This document shows, in pieces, positions 42,639 through 51,558 of a DNA stretch of 64,000 nucleotides (its first letter is position 1; every line of letters starts with the position of its first letter). Position numbers and translations under genes: made by a program. The notes beneath the pieces were generated by a model. It did no database searches. It was given only the letters and a program-made list of their open reading frames with translations, and was not told the origin of the DNA. Source of the stretch: Caenispirillum bisanense (GTDB taxonomy: Bacteria; Pseudomonadota; Alphaproteobacteria; Rhodospirillales; UBA2165); the NCBI GenBank assembly GCA_945877815.1, contig CAMDWJ010000021.1, forward strand, positions 1 to 64,000. Direction: 5' to 3'.

Positions 42639-43624
42639 CAGATATATCCGTTGTCTTTGAACCAGCGCAGCGAATCGGCGATCGCGTCCCGTGCCGGGCG
42701 CGGCGCGTAGCCCAGTTCGCGTTTAGCCTTTTCGGAGCTGTAGAACATTTTCTTTCGCGCCATTCGCGCCGCATCACCGGTTGCCATCGGCTCGCCGCCG
42801 AATAGCCGGCACCATGTTTCGGCGATATAACCGATCGGGATCGTCACCGCGTGGGGCAGCCGGATCGTCGGCGGCTTGCGGCCGACCAGTTCGGCGATGA
42901 TCGTCAGCAATTCGCGCAAGCTGAGGTTCTCGCCACCCAGAATATATCGCTCGCCGATTTGGCCTTTCTCGAACGCCAGCAGATGGCCTTCGGCGACATC
43001 GTCGACATGGACGACATTGAGACCGGTATCGACATAGACCGGAATTTTGCCCTTGGCGGCATCGACCACGATTCGTCCCGTCGGGGTCGGCTTCGCGTCG
43101 CGCGGACCCATCGGAGCCGAGGGATTGACGATCACGGCGGGGAGACCTTTTTCGGCGATGCGCCGGGTTACCTCGGCCTCGGCCAGGAATTTGGACCGCT
43201 TGTAGAGCCCGATCATCTGGGCGGACGAGGCCTGGACCGATTCATCGGCCGATTCGCCGTTCGGCCTGGGTAGGATCGCGGCCACGCTGCTGCAATAAAC
43301 GATTCGGCTGATTCCAGCGGCTAAGGCGGCATCCATGATATTGGCGGTGCCTGCGATATTGCTGTCCAAAAGTTCCTGTGGCCGCGGTGTCCAGATCCGG
43401 TAGTCGGCGGCGACATGGAATAGGGCGTCCATGCCGCCGAGCGCGCGCGCCAGGGAAGCCGGGTCGCGCAAGTCACCGATGCAGGTTTCGACCGGCAAAT
43501 CGGCGATATTCCCTAGGTTGCTGGTCGGCCGGACCAGGACCCGGACCGAATGACCTGCGGTCAGCAGGCGTCGGGCGACGGCGGCGCCCACAAATCCGGT
43601 CGCACCAGTGACGAGCGTCCGCAC
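42638..43624 (-). CDS. hpnA: Hopanoid-associated NAD-dependent epimerase/dehydratase HpnA
   Basis: HpnA (328 aa) is an extended short-chain dehydrogenase. The N-terminal VTGATGFVGAAVARRLL motif binds NAD(P), and the YKRSKFLAE (Tyr-x-x-x-Lys) motif near residue 143-150 is catalytic. Family members acting on nucleotide sugars or dihydroflavonols are the nearest analogues. Its function in hopanoid-making bacteria is not settled, but it is a standard part of hpn loci. It is divergent from ispH, and its stop overlaps the start of a nucleotidyltransferase gene. Confidence 0.93.
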   Translation of the reverse strand: MRTLVTGATGFVGAAVARRLLTAGHSVRVLVRPTSNLGNIADLPVETCIGDLRDPASLARALGGMDALFHVAADYRIWTPRPQELLDSNIAGTANIMDAALAAGISRIVYCSSVAAILPRPNGESADESVQASSAQMIGLYKRSKFLAEAEVTRRIAEKGLPAVIVNPSAPMGPRDAKPTPTGRIVVDAAKGKIPVYVDTGLNVVHVDDVAEGHLLAFEKGQIGERYILGGENLSLRELLTIIAELVGRKPPTIRLPHAVTIPIGYIAETWCRLFGGEPMATGDAARMARKKMFYSSEKAKRELGYAPRPARDAIADSLRWFKDNGYI

Positions 43625-43714
43625 GCTAACTCCCTAAATTTCCAAGGGTTAATAAGCACATAAGGGTTTTTAAGGATTTGACAGAGAAGCGTTTGCAGAC
43701 CATTTTCCTGCATA

Positions 43715-44692
43715 ATGCAAGAGCTTACACCGATTCGCGTCATTCTGGCGCAACCGCGCGGATTCTGCGCCGGCGTTGAACGTGCCATCGAGATCGTGGA
43801 GCAAGCTCTTTCGATTTTTGGCGCGCCGGTCTACGTGCGCCATGAAATCGTCCACAACAAGCGCGTCGTCGAGACCCTGAAAAAGAAGGGCGCTATCTTC
43901 GTCGAGGAAGTCGAAGACATTCCCGATGGCGGCGTCACGATCTTCAGCGCGCACGGAATATCCGAGGCTGTCGAAAACGACGCTAAGCGCCGTTGCCTGC
44001 CGATCATCGATGCGACCTGTCCGTTGGTCTCGAAGGTCCATAAGGAAGGCCAGAACCATGCTGCGCGCGGCCGCGATGTCGTCCTGATCGGCCATGCCGG
44101 CCATCCCGAGGTCGAAGGCACAATGGGCCGTATCCCTGGCGGCGTGCATCTGGTCACCAAGACCGCCGATGTCGAGACGCTTGTCGTCGGCGATCCCGAG
44201 AACGTCTCCTACGTCACGCAAACCACCCTAAGCGTCGACGATACCCGCGAGATCATCCGGGCACTTCAGGCGAAATTCCCGAAGATCGTGGGCCCCGACG
44301 TGCGCGACATTTGCTACGCGACCCAGAATCGCCAAACGGCGGTCCGCGATATCGTGCAGGCGGTCGATCTTCTTCTCGTCGTGGGCGCGCAGAACAGCTC
44401 GAATTCCAATCGCCTGCGCGAGATCGGCGCGGAGATGGGCGTTCGCAGCTATCTCATCAACGACGCGCGCGAGCTCGATCCGAAATGGTTGGAGGGTGTC
44501 GAGACGGTTGGCGTGACGGCCGGTGCTTCGGCACCGGAAGAATTGGTTCTCGAATTGATCGAGAAGCTGAAAAGCTATCGTACGGTGACCGTGGAAACGG
44601 TCGTCGGGGTCCAGGAAAACGTGCAATTCAAATTGCCTCCCGAATTGATGGAAGCCCGATCGAGCCCACGTGCGCTCGCGAGAAGGAGCTGA
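43715..44692 (+). CDS. ispH: 4-hydroxy-3-methylbut-2-enyl diphosphate reductase
   Basis: IspH (325 aa) is the last enzyme of the MEP pathway and forms IPP and DMAPP. The three cysteines that bind its iron-sulfur cluster are in [10 protein letters not shown] (Cys18), [11 protein letters not shown] and [10 protein letters not shown], and the [10 protein letters not shown] and [13 protein letters not shown] segments are characteristic. It lies in the hopanoid locus and is followed at once by hpnH, whose ribosome site overlaps the ispH end. It supplies precursors for squalene made by the neighbouring genes. Confidence 0.96.
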   Translation: MQELTPIRVILAQPRGFCAGVERAIEIVEQALSIFGAPVYVRHEIVHNKRVVETLKKKGAIFVEEVEDIPDGGVTIFSAHGISEAVENDAKRRCLPIIDATCPLVSKVHKEGQNHAARGRDVVLIGHAGHPEVEGTMGRIPGGVHLVTKTADVETLVVGDPENVSYVTQTTLSVDDTREIIRALQAKFPKIVGPDVRDICYATQNRQTAVRDIVQAVDLLLVVGAQNSSNSNRLREIGAEMGVRSYLINDARELDPKWLEGVETVGVTAGASAPEELVLELIEKLKSYRTVTVETVVGVQENVQFKLPPELMEARSSPRALARRS

Positions 44693-44694
44693 AC

Positions 44695-45834
44695 GTGGCC
44701 GTACCTTTGATGCAACAAGCCCGGGTCGGGGCCTATCTCCTCAAGCAGAGGCTGAAGGGCGTCGAGCGCTACCCGTTGGTGCTGATGCTCGAGCCGCTGT
44801 TCCGCTGCAACCTCGCTTGCCCCGGTTGCGGGAAGATCGATTATAGCGAAGCCATCCTCAACAAGCGTTTGAGCGTGCACGATTGCCTCGAAGCAGTCGA
44901 TCAATGCGGCGCGCCGGTTGTCTCTATTCCCGGCGGCGAGCCTCTGATCCACAAGGAAATCGTCGAGATCGTCGAAGGAATCGTTGCGCGCAAGAAGTTC
45001 GTCTATCTGTGCACCAACGCGCTGCTGCTCGAAAAGAACCTGCATAAATTCAAGCCGTCGGTGTACCTCACATTTTCGGTCCACCTGGATGGCCTCGGCG
45101 AAGCACACGACAAGGCCGTCGCTCAGAAGGGAACCTTCGATCGCGCCGTGTCCGCGATCCGCGCCGCCAAGAAGGCGGGCTTCCGCGTGAACGTCAATTG
45201 CACCGTTTTCAACAATATGTCTTCGGACGAGGCGATCGAATTCTTCGATTTCTGCACCAACGATCTGCAAGTCGAGGGCATTACGGTTTCGCCGGGCTAT
45301 GCCTATGAGCGCGCCGAGGATCAGGGCCATTTCCTGACCCGCGAAACCACCAAGAACCTGTTCCGCGATATTTTACGCGCCGGCAAGGGTCGCAAATGGC
45401 GCTTCAGCCAATCGAGCCTGTTCCTCGACTTTTTGGCCGGCAATCAGGAATACAAATGCACGCCGTGGGGCAACCCGACGCGCAATGTCTTCGGCTGGCA
45501 GAAGCCTTGTTATCTGTTGAGCGAGGGCTACGCCAAATCCTTCAAGGAATTGATGGAAACGGTCGAGTGGAATAAATACGGCACCGGCGCCTACGAAAAA
45601 TGTGCCGATTGCATGGTGCATTGCGGCTATGAGCCGACGGCAGTCTCCGATACCTTCGCGCATCCGTTGAAGGCGCTGGGTGTCTGGCTGCGCGGTCCGC
45701 GTACCGATGGCCCGATGGCGCCCGAAATCGCGCTCGATAAGCAACGCCCCGCTCAATATGTGTTTGAGGATGTCGTGAAGCGCGCGTCAGAGACGGTTGG
45801 CGGCACCAACGACAACCGGAGCGACGCGGCGTAA
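44695..45834 (+). CDS. hpnH: Adenosyl-hopene transferase (radical SAM) HpnH
   Basis: HpnH (379 aa) joins the 5'-deoxyadenosyl group to diploptene, the first step to extended C35 hopanoids. The radical-SAM cluster motif CNLACPGC gives Cys38, Cys42 and Cys45, followed by SIPGGEPLIHKEI for SAM binding. The C-terminal part has the DUF3463-type cysteines (CTPWGNPTRN, CADCMVHCGYEP). The GTG at 44695 is chosen because GAAGGAG lies just upstream and the residues match the family start; the frame is open far upstream inside ispH. The last 48 bases overlap hpnG on the other strand. Confidence 0.95.
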   Translation: MAVPLMQQARVGAYLLKQRLKGVERYPLVLMLEPLFRCNLACPGCGKIDYSEAILNKRLSVHDCLEAVDQCGAPVVSIPGGEPLIHKEIVEIVEGIVARKKFVYLCTNALLLEKNLHKFKPSVYLTFSVHLDGLGEAHDKAVAQKGTFDRAVSAIRAAKKAGFRVNVNCTVFNNMSSDEAIEFFDFCTNDLQVEGITVSPGYAYERAEDQGHFLTRETTKNLFRDILRAGKGRKWRFSQSSLFLDFLAGNQEYKCTPWGNPTRNVFGWQKPCYLLSEGYAKSFKELMETVEWNKYGTGAYEKCADCMVHCGYEPTAVSDTFAHPLKALGVWLRGPRTDGPMAPEIALDKQRPAQYVFEDVVKRASETVGGTNDNRSDAA

Positions 45835-46458
45835 GCTCGCATGCGCGGCGCGCGCATAAGATGCCAGCCGCAAAAGCGCGAACAGATCCCACGGCCGACG
45901 GGCGAGTTGCCCGATCACACGTTTGATAACGGGGACCCCCGTCTCATCGACGGCGTGAAGAGCTGCGTCCGGTAGCCTTGCGTCGTGCGGATCGGCGATC
46001 GCGCGGACGGCAACGAAATCCAACCCTGCGTCTCGGGCGCACCGCGCGATGTGATGCGTCTCCATATCGACCGCACTTGCGCCTGTGCGTTGCTGCAAAA
46101 GGGCTTTGTCGCTCGGCGACGCAACTATCGTGCTACTGCCGGCAAGGCGGACGCCGCGCGCTCCGGGGATCGAGCGGATCAGCGCGTCGGTAAGTTCCTT
46201 ATGGGCCACGAAAGTTTGGCCGTCGGGTGCCACGACGGTTTCGACAATAATGATGCTGCCCGGAATGACACCCGCGGCGACGCCCCCAGCCAGTCCAAAA
46301 CTCACCAGCAGCTCGCAGCCCTGAGCGATCAGTTCGCGCGCGCATCGTTCGGCCGCAGCGGGGCCGATGCCCGCGGCGCGGAGGTTGGAGGGATCGATAA
46401 ACGGAATGAGGCAATCCGCCTCGCTGACCAGTCCGGTGATGAAGCCAGCTCGGGCCAC
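45787..46458 (-). CDS. hpnG: Adenosylhopane nucleosidase/phosphorylase HpnG
   Basis: HpnG (223 aa) releases adenine from adenosylhopane to give ribosylhopane. It has the nucleoside phosphorylase fold: LVSFGLAGGV phosphate/base region, DMETHHIARCA (a VDME-type motif that binds ribose) and FVAVRAIADPHDARLP near the end with the catalytic Asp. It is cotranscribed with shc (nine bases apart) and ends inside the 3' end of hpnH, so the two genes for consecutive steps converge on each other. Confidence 0.93.
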   Translation of the reverse strand: MARAGFITGLVSEADCLIPFIDPSNLRAAGIGPAAAERCARELIAQGCELLVSFGLAGGVAAGVIPGSIIIVETVVAPDGQTFVAHKELTDALIRSIPGARGVRLAGSSTIVASPSDKALLQQRTGASAVDMETHHIARCARDAGLDFVAVRAIADPHDARLPDAALHAVDETGVPVIKRVIGQLARRPWDLFALLRLASYARAAHASLRRVAPVVVGAANRL

Positions 46459-46467
46459 CTAGTCCCC

Positions 46468-48420
46468 TTAAATGCCGTATGCAGTCCGCTTGGAGTTGCT
46501 ATGCGTCAGGTTGCGGTAGCGCGAGAGCGCGAGCACCGGGAAATATTTCGCATAGCCATGATACCGGAGATAGAAGACCCGTGCGAAACCGACGGCGTTG
46601 TAGAGCCGTTCCTGCCAGCCGCTCTCGTCGGAGCGGGTACGCACCAGATAAACGATGCCGCGGCGCACGGTGTCCGAATCGACGCGTCCGGCCGCCATCA
46701 GCGCCAGCACGGCCCAACTCGTTTGGGATGGCAGCGGAGCGCAGGTAAGGTGCCGACGCTCGGGCCAATAGCTTTCGCACGATTCACCCCATCCGCCATT
46801 GGCCTGCTGTCTCGATTCCAGCCAATCGGCGGCGCGTTGGATATAGGGCTGGTCGAGATCTTCGCCGGCGGCATTGAGCGCGCTCAACACGGACCAGGTT
46901 CCGTAGACATAATTGGTGCCCCACCGTCCGAACCACGAACCATCGGATTCCTGTTCGCGCTTCAGAAACTCGATCGCCTGGCGGACGGCCGGGTGAGACC
47001 GATCGTAGCCGAGTTGCACCAGCATGCCGAGGCAACGGGCTGTGACGTCGGACGTGGGCGGATCGAGCAGGGCGCCATGATCGGCAAATGGAATATGGTT
47101 GAGCGCGTAGTGTTCGTTGTCGGCATCGAAGGCGCCCCAACCGCCATTAGCGGACTGCATGCCTAGAACCCAGTCGGTCGCTCGTGAGATAGCATCGCGA
47201 TAACGTTCCGCTCCGGCGCGGTGCAGCGCCATGACCACGACAGCCGTGTCGTCGACATCCGGATAATAGTCGTTGCGGTATTGGAAGGCCCATCCGCCGG
47301 GGGTGATGCCGGGTCGGCGCGAACGATAGTCGCCGACGACATTCGTGATCTGACGTCCGACGAGCCAATCGCAGGCTCGCTGGATAGAGGCCGGGACGTT
47401 CTCGCGCGATGATTCCAATAGGGCCAGCGAAGCAAGGCCAGTATCCCAGATGGGCGACAGGCATGGTTGGCAATAGGCTTCGTCGCCGTCGAATTTGAGC
47501 AATTTGTCGATCGCTTTGCGGGCGATCAGGACACGTGGATCGTCGGCCGGGTAGCCCAAAACACGAAAGGCCATTAGGGCATTCGCCATTGCGGGAAATA
47601 TTCCGCCGAGGCCGTCTTCGCCGTTCAATCGGAGGGTGACGAAATCCATCGCGCGGGCGATGGCCTTATTGGTGATCCAGCGTGGGATCAGCCGTTCGAA
47701 CGGACGGGCCAGAGCATCCAGCGCGATCAGGCTCGATCCCAGCCAATGGCCGGTCGGGTTGTGAAGGCGGAATCGCCGTGCGACGGGATCGGCGGGCATC
47801 AGTTCGTCGAGCCGAACGTTGCGCGGGTTCTTTGCGGTGGCTCGCAAAGCCGTCAGGACCAGCAACGGCACCATTACCGTGCGCGACCAATAGGACACCT
47901 TTTCCGTGTGCATCGGAAACCAGCGCGGCGCGAACATGATTTCGACCCGCATGACGGGAAGAGCGCTCTGCGGGATCAGACCGAAAAAGGCCAGCATGAT
48001 CCGTGTGAAGACGTTGCTGGCGGGCAGCCCGCCGAGCGCTAGGATATTGGCCCGCGCGTGCTGCATATGCGGCGCGTCGATATCGTCACCGACCATCTTG
48101 AGCGCCAGGTAGGCTTTAATCGAGGCGCTGGCATTCGCCTCGCCGTCCGGGAAAAGCGGCCAGCCACCGTCGGAGCCCTGAATGCGGCGGATATAGCGGG
48201 CGAGCTTTTGCTCGGTCGCATCGTCGATTTCGCCCAAGAAATGATTGAGGATCACGTACTCGGCAGGAATCGTCACATCGGCTTCGAGTTCGTAGGACCA
48301 ATGGCCGTCATCAGCCTGCTCGGAAACAAGATGCGTGCTCGCTCGATCGATCACGTCATCGACGGCGCTCAATAGTTCAAGGTCGGACGGCGACGCGTCC
48401 ATGGGGGTTTGATCTGGCAT
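46468..48420 (-). CDS. shc: Squalene-hopene cyclase
   Basis: Shc (HpnF, 650 aa) folds squalene into hopene and diplopterol at the inner membrane. The catalytic DVDDTAVV motif that protonates squalene is near residue 388, and several QW motifs are visible (e.g. QQANGGWGESCESYW, MQSANGGWGAFDADN, QGSDGGWPLF). Length is normal. It is transcribed after hpnD with 51 bases between and before hpnG. Confidence 0.97.
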   Translation of the reverse strand: MPDQTPMDASPSDLELLSAVDDVIDRASTHLVSEQADDGHWSYELEADVTIPAEYVILNHFLGEIDDATEQKLARYIRRIQGSDGGWPLFPDGEANASASIKAYLALKMVGDDIDAPHMQHARANILALGGLPASNVFTRIMLAFFGLIPQSALPVMRVEIMFAPRWFPMHTEKVSYWSRTVMVPLLVLTALRATAKNPRNVRLDELMPADPVARRFRLHNPTGHWLGSSLIALDALARPFERLIPRWITNKAIARAMDFVTLRLNGEDGLGGIFPAMANALMAFRVLGYPADDPRVLIARKAIDKLLKFDGDEAYCQPCLSPIWDTGLASLALLESSRENVPASIQRACDWLVGRQITNVVGDYRSRRPGITPGGWAFQYRNDYYPDVDDTAVVVMALHRAGAERYRDAISRATDWVLGMQSANGGWGAFDADNEHYALNHIPFADHGALLDPPTSDVTARCLGMLVQLGYDRSHPAVRQAIEFLKREQESDGSWFGRWGTNYVYGTWSVLSALNAAGEDLDQPYIQRAADWLESRQQANGGWGESCESYWPERRHLTCAPLPSQTSWAVLALMAAGRVDSDTVRRGIVYLVRTRSDESGWQERLYNAVGFARVFYLRYHGYAKYFPVLALSRYRNLTHSNSKRTAYGI

Positions 48421-48471
48421 GAGGCGGTCTTTTCATGATTGATCGACCATTTTGTCAAGCAATTCCGAGAT

Positions 48472-49299
48472 TTAGCCGAAAATGAGCGATCGGGCGACCA
48501 ACGCATATCGACGCAATTTGGATCGCTTGAGGGGCGTCGAAATATGGTCCCATCCGCGCCGTTGCAAGCCATTCAGGATATCGCGATAGACGGCCTTCAT
48601 GACGAGTGCCGGGCGGACCGCGTTGCGATCACAGCGCGATATGATCGTTTCGGCCGCGGCGAAGCGTTCTTCGGCGATCGCCGCGATCTCGCGGCATACC
48701 GCCGCCAGCCCAGGTTGGTCGACCAGTTTCGCCGCATCTGTTGGGTCGCAATCGTGGCGGCGCAGAAGGTCGGCCGGCAGGTAGACATGGTCGCGCAAAG
48801 CGTCTTCGTGAATGTCGCGCAGAATATTCGTGAGCTGCAACGCTTCGCCGAGGTTCTTGGCGAGAGGCTGCGCCAGCTCGGACGGAATGCCGAAGACAGC
48901 GCACGATAGCCTGCCGACGGCGCAGGCGACCCGGTCGCAATAAAGTTCGAGTTCCGCCGAGTCGGCGATACGTAGCCGATCGACCGCATCCATTTGCATT
49001 CCGGCGATGACGGCATCGAAATCCGCGCGCGCGAATCCGAAAGTCTGGACCGGCGTCGCGAGGGCCTGGGTGACGAGGTGTGTCGGATTGCCGTCGTATA
49101 AGCGGTCGATCTCATCCTGCCAGATGTCCAATTCCTGAATCTTCCGGGTTGGCCTCTCTGGACCGTCGGCTATATCGTCGACCTCGCGACAAAAGGCGTA
49201 GACCGTGAACATGGCATTACGCTTGAACGGCGGAAGAACCCGCATGGCCCAATAGAATGACGTGCCGGATCGCTTGACGATCTGGGTGATCCGGGCCAT
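48472..49299 (-). CDS. hpnD: Presqualene diphosphate synthase HpnD
   Basis: HpnD (275 aa) condenses two farnesyl diphosphates to presqualene diphosphate. Both aspartate-rich motifs are present: DDIAD (41-45) and DIHED (162-166), with GTSFYWAMRVLP near the start. I give the ATG at 49299. A TTG at 49338, with GGACGAG upstream, would add 13 residues (LDDAISQLG...) that resemble the usual N-terminus and is a serious alternative. Longer frames upstream are antisense-like over hpnB. It follows hpnB closely on the same strand. Confidence 0.9.
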   Translation of the reverse strand: MARITQIVKRSGTSFYWAMRVLPPFKRNAMFTVYAFCREVDDIADGPERPTRKIQELDIWQDEIDRLYDGNPTHLVTQALATPVQTFGFARADFDAVIAGMQMDAVDRLRIADSAELELYCDRVACAVGRLSCAVFGIPSELAQPLAKNLGEALQLTNILRDIHEDALRDHVYLPADLLRRHDCDPTDAAKLVDQPGLAAVCREIAAIAEERFAAAETIISRCDRNAVRPALVMKAVYRDILNGLQRRGWDHISTPLKRSKLRRYALVARSLIFG

Positions 49300-49340
49300 C
49301 GGGTCGGCATGCCCGAGTTGCGAGATCGCATCATCCAAAA

Positions 49341-50522
49341 TTAGCTCGTCCCCGCGTCCATCCCATGACGTCGATCTTTCCAGCTCGGGCCATTTCCGAG
49401 AAGTGTCATATAAGCTGCCCCAATCGTCATGAGAGTATAGAGCACCGCCGCAAGCGGGAGTAGCGCGGCATACCACAGCGGTAAATCGTAGAGTCGCAAT
49501 GTTGGAATATATGACAGTCCCATAACTATCCAAATGCTTAGTCCGCAAAGTGCATTGATCGGCGCTCCGAATAACAAACCGCCGATAGCAGCTGTAGGTG
49601 GCACTAGATAGATGAGCATCATTCCAAGCACCGTGCCGGCCAGCAGCCAAAGCGAATGGCGCAATTGAACAAAAGCCGTGCGCGTCACCATGCCCCAAAT
49701 GTCGGAGAAATGGTCGTAGCGGCGCAGGCTGCGTGAATGTCGCGTGAGGCCGAGCCAGATGGGTTGCATCGGCTTGAGGGTACGAGCCAGCGCGCAATCG
49801 TCGATGATTTCGCCTTTGATGCGTTGGATCCCTCCGGCCAAGTCCAGCGCTTCGCGCTGAACCAGCATGCAGCCGCCGGCAGCTCCGGTGATTGTCGTGC
49901 GGGGATCGTTGATTCGAGCGAAGGGGTAGAGTTTTTTGAAAAAGTAGATGAAGGCAGGGATCAACAGCTTTTCCCAAAAGCTCTCGCTGCGCAGTAAGAC
50001 CATCTGAGAGACCAAGGCCAGCCGATCGCGCTCCGCCTTCGCTACAAGATCGCGCAGCACCGAAGGTTCATGCGTAATGTCTGCGTCGGTCAGGAACAGA
50101 TATTTCGCATCGGGATTTTGCCGGCGCACCGCTTCGATCCCTTGCGCGACGGCCCACATCTTGCCGGTCCAGCCATGCGGCAAGGGTGTCCCCGCGACGA
50201 TGCTCACGGGCGGGACCATGCCGCGCGCTTCGCGTGCACGTTCCTGCGTGCGGTCGTCGCTTTGGTCGTCGACGAGGATGATCGCGAAGGCGCCCGGATA
50301 ATCCTGCGCGGCAAGGGCTGTGAGTGTCGCTGCGATGGTTTCGGCTTCATTGCGCGCCGGGACGACGGCAACGACGCTCGGCCAATCGCGCGGCGCCGGA
50401 ATATTGGTCGATAAATAGGGGCCGTCGCGCCAGAAGCCGCCGTGCAGGAAAATCAGGTAGAACCAAGCAATGGCGCTGATCACCAGGCACAGAACGAATG
50501 CCATCTCGGCAATGTCTGTCAT
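49341..50522 (-). CDS. hpnB: Hopanoid-associated glycosyltransferase HpnB
   Basis: HpnB (393 aa) is a family 2 glycosyltransferase anchored by an N-terminal helix and about three C-terminal helices. The GT-A signatures are VVAVVPARNEAETIAATL (about 50-67), LVDDQSDDRT and LTDADITHEP (DxD), followed by the QWRR-like region. It is thought to modify hopanoids or their sugar carriers. It sits between hpnC and hpnD, an order different from the usual hpnCDE block. Confidence 0.92.
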   Translation of the reverse strand: MTDIAEMAFVLCLVISAIAWFYLIFLHGGFWRDGPYLSTNIPAPRDWPSVVAVVPARNEAETIAATLTALAAQDYPGAFAIILVDDQSDDRTQERAREARGMVPPVSIVAGTPLPHGWTGKMWAVAQGIEAVRRQNPDAKYLFLTDADITHEPSVLRDLVAKAERDRLALVSQMVLLRSESFWEKLLIPAFIYFFKKLYPFARINDPRTTITGAAGGCMLVQREALDLAGGIQRIKGEIIDDCALARTLKPMQPIWLGLTRHSRSLRRYDHFSDIWGMVTRTAFVQLRHSLWLLAGTVLGMMLIYLVPPTAAIGGLLFGAPINALCGLSIWIVMGLSYIPTLRLYDLPLWYAALLPLAAVLYTLMTIGAAYMTLLGNGPSWKDRRHGMDAGTS

Positions 50523-50541
50523 GAATAACGCCGCATCTGTC

Positions 50542-51444
50542 TCAACGGTGCCATATGGCGCGCAGAACGCCGGTGAGGCAGCACGTCACATATTGCGGTT
50601 TGGTCAGCACGACACGCGAGGCTAAGGGATCGTTGCGACGCAGTTTCGTCGAAAGCGAGCGCGCGATCGAACAAATGGCCTCGGCTTCCATCGCGAGGCG
50701 CGTATTGATGATGGCGGTTCCCACCGTATCGGCGGCGACCAGCAGATCGTCGACGCTATCGATCGCGCGATCGAGCACGCGTCGTATCGCGGAGTTCGAC
50801 CGGGCCGCCCTTAGTTCGGTGACGTTCGTGCCTTCCTCGGCGAACCACCCGGTCGGAAAATAGACCCGGTCGAGATCGAGATAGTCCGCCTTGGCATCTT
50901 GGATATGATTAAGGATCTGGAGCGCAACACACAGTGCGTCGGAGGAGGCATAGTCGTCTTCCGATCCGCCATGCAGATCGATGAGATAGCGTCCGACAGG
51001 TGCTGCTGACAGCCGGCAATAGCCGATCAGCTCGCCCCAATTCTTGTATCGAAGTTTGATGGCATCTTGTTTGAAGGCCGTCAGTAAATCGACGCAGTGC
51101 CGCGCGGATGTCCGCGTCGCGGCGAGGCTTGCCCGCATTGCGTGTGCCTTGGCATAGGCGAGGTTGTCGATTTCTCCGCCCAGCAGCGCGCGTTCGAAGC
51201 CCGATAGCCGTTCGACTTTCTCGGTTGCGTTCAGAGTGGGCGAATCGGCGATATCGTCGGTCGCACGCGCAAAAGCGTAAAATACGGCGATTGGCCCGCG
51301 CAGATGACGAGGTAATAGCCATGATCCGACTGGAAAATTTTCATAAGCCACGTCTTTTCCGGACGACACTTCGGCGGCCAATGTCGGTAAATCCTGCATT
51401 GGCTGGAAGATGACGGTCGCGGCCGGTGGATTCAAGCGCCGCAT
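50542..51444 (-). CDS. hpnC: Hydroxysqualene synthase HpnC
   Basis: HpnC (300 aa) converts presqualene diphosphate to hydroxysqualene. It is a squalene/phytoene synthase relative with DDIAD (about 87-91) and the second motif DAKAD (about 203-207), plus FPVGSWLLPRHLR near the start. The ATG at 51444 is used; an ATG 15 codons later (51399) is equally plausible. It is the first gene of the hpnC-hpnB-hpnD-shc-hpnG transcription unit. Confidence 0.93.
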   Translation of the reverse strand: MRRLNPPAATVIFQPMQDLPTLAAEVSSGKDVAYENFPVGSWLLPRHLRGPIAVFYAFARATDDIADSPTLNATEKVERLSGFERALLGGEIDNLAYAKAHAMRASLAATRTSARHCVDLLTAFKQDAIKLRYKNWGELIGYCRLSAAPVGRYLIDLHGGSEDDYASSDALCVALQILNHIQDAKADYLDLDRVYFPTGWFAEEGTNVTELRAARSNSAIRRVLDRAIDSVDDLLVAADTVGTAIINTRLAMEAEAICSIARSLSTKLRRNDPLASRVVLTKPQYVTCCLTGVLRAIWHR

Positions 51445-51558
51445 TCGGTTTTCCCCGGGGCGCGTATCGGTTGAGTAAGTAGGGTTGGAAGCTTAAGCTT
51501 CGCGCCGAGGAAAACGGGTCGCATTTGCGCGCGCCAACGACAATAAGGGTGACCTATC

